Assembly: GCA_018340375.1 (NCBI GenBank)
Contig: JAFFJZ010000001.1
Location: 10,124,001 to 10,188,000 of the forward strand
From: Gonatopus flavifemur
Lineage: Eukaryota > Arthropoda > Insecta > Hymenoptera > Dryinidae
Direction: 5' to 3'
DNA length: 64,000 nt
Numbering within the stretch: the first letter of the stretch is position 1; the number at the start of each line of letters is the position of its first letter. Positions 58,329-64,000 of the stretch are shown in pieces. The notes under the pieces were generated by a model. That model saw only the letters and a program-made list of their open reading frames with translations. It searched no databases and was not told the origin of the DNA. The translations under genes and the position numbers were made by a program.

Positions 58329-59324
58329 CACTGTTAAAAATTTATTGAATTTTGATGCACTCTTAATGTACCAGCGTACATGAAATGATATTCAAGTATT
58401 ATTACATTAATTTTCAAATCATGTGGAATCGAATTACAATTTCAAGTATCGGTACATCAAAAATTAACTTAGACTAAATCGATAGAGATTTGAGAAAATA
58501 ACATAAGCATCAATAATGTTTGAAATTGAGTGAATAAATTGAATAATTATACTCTTTTTGTGATTATAAATTTTGAAATTATTATTCTCAATCGCATTAG
58601 GTTACACTCTACGAGTCTTGTCGTTGAGAGTGCTTGAACGACACTGAACCCCAACAGAACCTAAAATTTGTGTACGTCCAGGAACCCTCCGAAGGACGTC
58701 TGAGAAACGTATTTGGACGTTTCCTGGACGTACACAAATTTTAGGTTCTGTTGGGGAAGGGTACGCATTTTTGCACGAAATATTTTCGTGAACCACGTGA
58801 GAAATAAAAATTTTATGAATACGATGATAAAATACATGCTTGGGATTGAGGATTTTAATTTCATAGTGGTTCTGAAACATTATGGGATCGATGGAAAATT
58901 CTTATGATTGAAGGTTATAATTCAGAAAATTTGGCTTCCTATATTTCAGAACCAATATGGAATGAGAATTTACATTCACAGTGCGCAATCCCATGCATGT
59001 ATTTTATTATCACATATTTGAAATTTGTAATTCTTACATATTTTATAAAAGAAGAATGCGAAAAATATCATATGTTCCGTCTGTCGCTTGAAGGTCCTTC
59101 ATGAGTTTCAAAGAAAATTTACTGGAAGTTTTTTCCTGGAACCTGAATGAAAATTCATATACAAATTTCATGTATTCATACATTAAATTTCAAATGCATG
59201 TACATTAAATTTAATGTATGTAGACTTGAAATTTGTGAAACCTGTACATGAATTTTGAGTTACGTACTTGAAAAAAACTTCCAGTAGATTTACATTAAAA
59301 TTCATGCGGAAATTTTGACCAGTG
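58329..59324. mobile_element. Family A-ended element, about 1.0 kb
   Basis: TA-flanked ends CACTGTTAAAAATTTATTG and, reversed, CACTGGTCAAAATTTCCGC. Both end regions contain AATGTACC, GTACATGAAAT and ATGTACATTAAATTT palindromic words. A 108-bp palindrome (58649-58756) and a TTTACTGGAAGTTTTTTCC inverted pair (59119-59288) lie inside. Confidence 0.55.
58649..58756. repeat. Perfect 36-bp-armed palindrome, 108 bp
   Basis: CCCCAACAGAACCTAAAATT continuing TGTGTACGTCCAGGAA is repeated exactly inverted after a 36-base loop rich in GGACGT words (AAGGACGTCTG, TTTGGACG). Perfect arms suggest recent insertion or gene conversion. Frames on both strands across it are by-products. Confidence 0.9.
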
Positions 59325-59995
59325 TAAGGTTCGATGAAATTTTCCACCAATTCTTTGGTGTTTTTCTTTTGCCATTTCGAAATCGAATGCTTGGGATTCG
59401 AAATCATCGGATAATTCTTATACAAATTCCTAGTGTTCGTCAACGAATCGAATCGAATCTTGGTGAATTCGATTTGATTCGATTTCGAACCTCTAGTGCT
59501 TTCTTCTTAATGTATTCAACAGCTAATTATTTTCTGCAGATGTTGATTCTTTTGTACTCATAATCCGTCATGAATCAACGGAAGTAAAAGAATGTATGAA
59601 GCTGAAACTAGCAACTGATTGTTGTAATTTTTGAATAAACATTATGGGAGTTTTGTTCATATCAGAAATCTGATGGCTGAAGCTATAAACTTGGACTCCA
59701 GCTCACCGTATAATTGTCGTAGAATGGTAAAACCAGCACAAATGAGATTGTTTAATCATAATCCCTGAAAATGTGTATTCTAGAAGAATTCCAGTTCATA
59801 TTAGCTAGTTTACGTTTGCTAGCTTCAGCTTGATCAGAAATCGGTCAAGTAGCAGCCTACCAAACTTTTCAGATGTTTAAATCCTCAATGGGAATTGTAC
59901 GTAAAGAGCTATGGCGACCGGCTGTTAGCTTTGTCACTGAATTTCCAATCATTGCCAACAATTTTGGCTAAAATGTCTAAAGTCTTGCTAAAAAC

Positions 59996-60537
59996 CAGGG
60001 CATATTATAAGGGTCAGTTCTTACCAAAAGGTTAGTTCTGAAAGAAAACGATCAGTTCTAAAACGTAAAAACGATTCTTGAAACTTAGTTCTTGAAAAAT
60101 GACCTGATTTTTAGTGACATTTTTTCCTCTTTCTTTTTTTTCCAATCGAGTATCCAATATTGCCCTTCCTGGTTGAACGAACCGATTGATTCTCACCAAA
60201 TCCCATTCAACCATTCTCAATGAGGCTCAATCAGGTTGGTGTATTGTTTCAATGTAATTTTGATTGAACATTGCACAATGTTCTAATTGAATCCCATTGA
60301 ATTCAATTCCATCAGATTCTATGGATTTTTTCAACAAGGGCTGTTACAGAATGAGCCTTTCGCCTCATATCAAGGGATATAGCGAGTTCAGAAGCGACAT
60401 TAATTCTAAAAAAAATAAGACTTCATGCCAAAAGTGAAATTAAGGAAGTACTTGTCACACAAATGTTTTCCTTTTTTTTTAGAAATTGAGTATCCAGGGA
60501 TTCGGTTAGTTCTTAAATTTTCTTAGAATATGCCCTG
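59996..60537. mobile_element. hAT MITE with exact 8-bp duplication, 542 bp
   Basis: Ends CAGGGCATATTATAAGGG and, reversed, CAGGGCATATTCTAAGAAAA. Exact CTAAAAAC at 59988-59995 and 60538-60545. GTTAGTTCTGA, CAGTTCTAAAA and TTAGTTCTTGAAA words recur near the left end and GGTTAGTTCTTAAATTT near the right. No coding. Confidence 0.9.
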
Positions 60538-60545
60538 CTAAAAAC

Positions 60546-62160
60546 TCTATAAACCCCCCCTCATTGTTGGTGTTTCATCGAATTGGGTTAAATATCTTGT
60601 CCATCTTATCAGAATATTATGAGAACATTTCTTTTTTACACCCCATCAGAATTCTACTAGAATATTTTATGGAACATATGTTTTCATGCATTGTTAATGA
60701 AACAATCGAATTCATCTAGGAATTTGAGACAACTCTATCTATTTAAGGTATCTTTCACTGCTTGATCGAGCTTGATCGAAAACCAGAAAATCCTTGAACC
60801 AAGACATTGAAATCAACTAAACACAGTGTATAAAAATAAAAACTCTTAAATATCGAAATACTTCACTTTATTCACATACAGCATAAAACGTTTAGAATAA
60901 TTTGATTTCATTCATTCATGGATACTTGCATTCGAACCCTGGAATTTTGACGATCATTAGAACGTTTCGATTTGTTGGAAAACTTTCAACACAGGCGCTT
61001 ATATGCAGAGTTAACAATGATTTACTTCCCGTGAGAATATCCAAATCAGAGAAGTTTCATGTCAGAGCATGAATATTCATTGAACATTCATGAAATTTGA
61101 ATGATTAATGAACAAGGCACATGGCGACAAAATAAACATTGTTAAAGCATCGCGCCCCCAGCCTAAAGCTTGAAAAAACTTATCGAAATTGATAAATTCC
61201 AAATCTAATCCTTCTTGTATTAACTTTTATCATCAATTCGGCGACTTTACGAATCTCACAATCGACCCTTTGGAACTTACGAAAAAACTTTTCTCCAGAT
61301 CAAATATATCAATCTTGCTTTATTCGCAACAGTGAATTCAACATAAAGGATGCGGTGGATTTTTTCTTCTTATTCTTTCGAATCACATATTGAAACAAAG
61401 TTTGTTCAATTCCATTAAAACGTCGTTGAAAGTTACGCAATTAAAGAAACAAATATATCGATCGGAGAAAATAGTGGGTTCCGATAACCGAACGCATTCC
61501 ATGAATCTCCTTCAAATGTATTCAACATAACTATTACCGTCATTCTCTTGATGAACTCTGGAAAAAGAACACCGTACACCGAGGTTTTACTAACTTTGGA
61601 TTGGATCGATACACAAAATAATCATTTTTTCTCTATGATGGTTGGAAGGATCGAAAAGCAAACTTGCCGTTCAGAGTTCTCAAAAAATTTCAAGAAAAAG
61701 TAGCAACTTTCGAGAGCCCATTCCAGTGAAATCGAAAATGGAATTTATCAAAATAATAAAATGATTTTAATAGAGGAAAAAACAAAAGAGCATCGGTTTA
61801 TGATTTTGTAACAGATAATGGTTAACTCGAATCCTTGAAGTTCAAAGTCTGTCATTCTCGTTCAATGACAAACACAAAAAGTATATCGGTTTCTTAAAAT
61901 ATTTTGATCGTAGGTCGGATAGAGATTATTTATAAAAAATAAAATATCAAGGAATATAAGTTTGAGTGAAATTAGAATGAATATCGAGAGTAGAAACTTG
62001 ATAAAAAGCTTGACACGAGTCTTCATCTTTCTTTCTGAATCGCTATCGATACATTAGGTGCTGCACATTCGAATCATACAATGCACGTACACGTATTACA
62101 CACAGCACACACACATAACAAAGATTCATACTTATACATAGTAGAGGCAAGTGCGCTTTC
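60546..62160. other. Start of intron 1, nothing recognised
   Basis: AT-rich intron DNA downstream (minus sense) of exon 1. No TE ends or further exon found. Confidence 0.4.
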
Positions 62161-62164
62161 TCAC

Positions 62165-62242
62165 CTGATGATCTCGTATAGCACTTTTCAGCTTGTTTTG
62201 CACGGTTAAAATCTCTTCTTGAAGACTCTTTGATATCTCCAT
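62165..62242 (-). CDS. First coding exon of a coiled-coil protein gene
   Basis: Minus strand: ATG at 62242-62240 in a good context (A at -3, G at +4) with an in-frame TGA nine bases upstream, so this is the natural start. 26 codons follow, MEISKSLQEEILTVQNKLKS then AIRDHQ, with Leu7/Ile11/Val14/Leu18 in heptad spacing. Donor CAG|GTGAGA at 62164-62159 ends it in phase 0. The next in-frame pieces are the microexon at 45.3 kb and the exon at 43.6 kb. I do not recognise the family; a cytoplasmic coiled-coil scaffold is a fair guess only. Confidence 0.72.
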
Positions 62243-62960
62243 TATTATTCAACCGAGGACAATGAATATCTAATTTGATGTTTTTTTTTATCCAAAAGTC
62301 ACGATGATAGAGTCCCCCACACACTAACTACTGACTGAAGAGAGAACGCAGCGACACGACGGCGTATAACCCCGATCAGCCGCAGCAGCAGCAGCAGAGA
62401 CACGAAACAGCCGCGCACTAGAAGACACGTTTACTTTTATTCCTCCAATTTATCCACAGTCGTCCGGTTAAAAAACTTTTCACCAGTATTACAATTCCTT
62501 TAGTTCATGGCTAAGAATACTTACGCGCGTTACTACGTGCATTAATCCTTCGGATCACGTTTAACGCTTATACACGAAATGAAAACTTGCAACGAGAAAA
62601 GAGGAGACATATACTACACGAGAAAACAAAAACAATCATTCACACTCCCTGAATGTTATGTGTGTATATAAACGTATAGGGTATACGCATGACACACGCA
62701 AGCCGAGGTAATACGAACACACACGCACACATGGATACAAAATGTCGTGACACACCGTACACCTAGTGGATAGTTCGCTCTTCAGCGAACGTTTGCGATA
62801 CTACACCGACGACGACGAGTGCCAAGTTGCACTCAGAGCCCTCTTTACCCCGCTCTCTAGGTTATGAGAATCGAGAGAACGTGTGTGTTTACCGAAAACA
62901 AAATTTCGCGCGAAAAGTGAGAGCTTTGAAACTCCAAGGATTAGACGAATAATACGTGAA
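62243..62960 (-). promoter_or_regulatory. Promoter and 5' UTR, CpG-richer
   Basis: G+C and CpG rise sharply here. On the minus strand, two overlapping TCAGT initiators (TTCAGTCAGTAG, plus positions 62330-62338) would place the start of transcription about 95 bases before the ATG. A (GCT)n run follows upstream (plus 62382-62397, CAG repeats). Further upstream are CA/TG-rich stretches (62650-62740). No convincing TATA at the right distance; it looks like an initiator-type promoter. Confidence 0.5.
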
Positions 62961-63979
62961 TTCTCCGAGTTCTCCGAGTATCGATGGGGAACTCATTGAA
63001 CCTCTCGATTCCATCAACGCGATTCAAAGTTTGCACTGGTTTGCACAAGATATGTGTTTTCAAAGGATTTTTTTCTTCCTTGTAGAGAGGCAGATGTTTC
63101 AACAAGGTGTATTGTATGCGAGTTGCGCAGGGGGATGTGATTGATGGTGGCGCCTCCCCTTTGCGCTCACGGTTTAAATTGTAACTACCGGTATGCAGAG
63201 TGTACATATTACATTGCATTGTTATCATACCATTAACTAGATTATTCTATTACGTACTGTTTGTCAGTCTACAACACGCTATAATAAGAAATGAAAATTC
63301 TCACCTGGAATTCTCTCTGTTCCTTGTGAAGTATGATGATGCATTCATTTATAATAAATCTAATATGTATTTCACAACAAGAATGTTCCTCTCGTGATGA
63401 GAATAGCGATGAATAAAGAAGTTGCGGTTATTCGATCCTTCGTTGAAGTGATTTCATGATGGAATATCAATATTTATTATTCGATTTTTTGAATACGAGC
63501 ATCCTCCTTATTTTCGGTATTACCTATATACACAACACGGAGGCAAGAAAGAATAATTCTTGATCAATACTTTCATAATGAGGAGAATAATTTATGAAGA
63601 ATGTTTGATTGCATGCCCACATAGCACTGAATGTCTCGGAAATATTCTCAGAACATTACGAATGTCTCATTTGAAACATTCCAGTTGAAATGTTCCCAGA
63701 AGATTGCATCAATATCACGTATACAATGTTTCATAGTCAATATTCTGTAAATCTTCTCTTTGAAATATCGCATATATTACATTTTGAAATGTTGTGATTA
63801 AAATATTCTGTGCATAAAACAATTCTGAAATTTTTCAAAGTCTGGGTTCGGGATACCCTGGCGAAAAAATTTCTCATATTTTTTCATCATTTTCTCGTAA
63901 AATCCCATAATTTCTCAAGGATTTAGAACATCATTATTAGCCCTCAACCACGCACCTTCGAAAAAATCCTTAATCCACG
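62961..63979. other. Upstream flank, no firm feature
   Basis: A minus-strand donor-like CCAG|GTGAGA ends near 63305, after a short open stretch and a weak acceptor (CATATTAG, about 63362). This could be an upstream untranslated exon of an alternative promoter, but is unsupported. From 63600 on the DNA is AT-rich with GAAATGTTC/GAACATTTC-like words (TTGAAACATTCC, TTGAAATGTTCCC), perhaps another motif array. Confidence 0.25.
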
Positions 63980-64000
63980 CACCCGGGTCTTTTGGACCCG
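63980..64000. repeat. CGGGTC...GACCCG hairpin at the window edge
   Basis: ACCCGGGTCTTTTGGACCCG forms a 6-bp stem around five bases. It may be the end of an element that continues beyond the window. Confidence 0.3.

Larger units (their letters stand above)
56629..59493. mobile_element. Family D element split by several MITEs
   Basis: Left, after TA: GAGATGTGCGAATCGCATT and then GAATCGAATTTGAAG and CGAACCGAATCGAATTCC. Right, reversed after TA: GAGGTTCGAAATCGAATC, preceded by CGAATCGAATCGAATC. TA at 56627-56628 and 59494-59495. Most of the 2.9 kb between consists of later insertions (57267-57665, 57956-58207, 58329-59324) plus unassigned DNA, so pairing of the two ends is plausible but not certain. 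Confidence 0.45.

Noticed and set aside
58602..58907. Overlapping frames on both strands at 58.6-58.9 kb
   Set aside because: They are by-products of the perfect palindrome at 58649-58756.
59690..59762. Minus-strand exon with donor ACG|GTGAGC and acceptor ACATTTTCAG
   Set aside because: Two of three frames contain stops and the open one does not fit the phase-0 chain of the coiled-coil gene.
63305..63362. Minus-strand exon with donor CCAG|GTGAGA upstream of the promoter
   Set aside because: Weak acceptor and no coding continuity; kept only as a note in the flank feature.
1..64000. CRISPR-like or phage-type systems, operons
   Set aside because: Repeats are irregularly spaced and degenerate, with no array of equal spacers and no associated genes; the sequence is eukaryotic.

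Overview
This is a 64 kb piece of an A+T-rich eukaryotic nuclear genome, almost certainly an insect. The evidence is GT-AG splice sites, three lineages of mariner transposase, hAT elements, two jockey/R1-like non-LTR retrotransposon remnants, and an arthropod-type TCAGT initiator at a CpG-richer promoter. The style of the retroelement remnants and of the dense TA-flanked MITEs reminds me of parasitoid wasps, but the order is a guess. I found no rRNA, CRISPR array, operon or bacterial feature.

One host gene can be supported. It lies on the minus strand with its promoter near 62.3-62.9 kb. Exon 1 (62165-62242), a 33-nt microexon (45269-45301) and a 66-nt exon (43567-43632) are all phase 0, have near-consensus splice sites, and join into a 59-codon open N-terminus of a coiled-coil protein. 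Intron 1 would be 16.9 kb. I do not recognise the protein. Its remaining exons were not found and may lie further left or outside the window.

Everything else I can recognise is mobile DNA or its debris. Four home-made family names are used below. Family A is MITEs and foldbacks with ends TA|CACTG or TA|CACGG followed by (A/T/G)-rich AAAA. Family B has ends TA|CCCAGG-like and is filled with degenerate CCAAGCTTGG/TTGGCCCAA motifs. Family C has ends TA|CTCTCTAAA and palindromes such as CAGTGGAATTCCACTG. Family D has ends TA|G-TGTGCGA and AATCG or GAGTACTCG palindromes. hAT elements begin CAGGG or TAGGG, and several have recognisable 8-bp target duplications.

Layout. 0-5 kb: family B end, a family D element split by a CAGGGTTCCCAC-ended insertion that holds AAGATATCTT clusters, a tRNA-derived repeat and a retroposon tail. 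5-19 kb: family A and C MITEs, a deleted mariner, hAT MITEs and long featureless stretches. 19-24 kb: a family B element with a nested 1.1 kb family A element, then a hAT element. 24-30 kb: a mariner inside a TTGCTCAAAATT array, and paralogous repeats that give an empty site. 30-35 kb: a non-LTR remnant broken by an unidentified 1.45 kb insertion, a near-intact irritans-type mariner and a MITE. 35-41 kb: a mariner relic and a hAT element with another hAT nested inside. 42.5-62.3 kb: the introns of the coiled-coil gene, loaded with nested MITEs. 62.3-64 kb: promoter and upstream flank.
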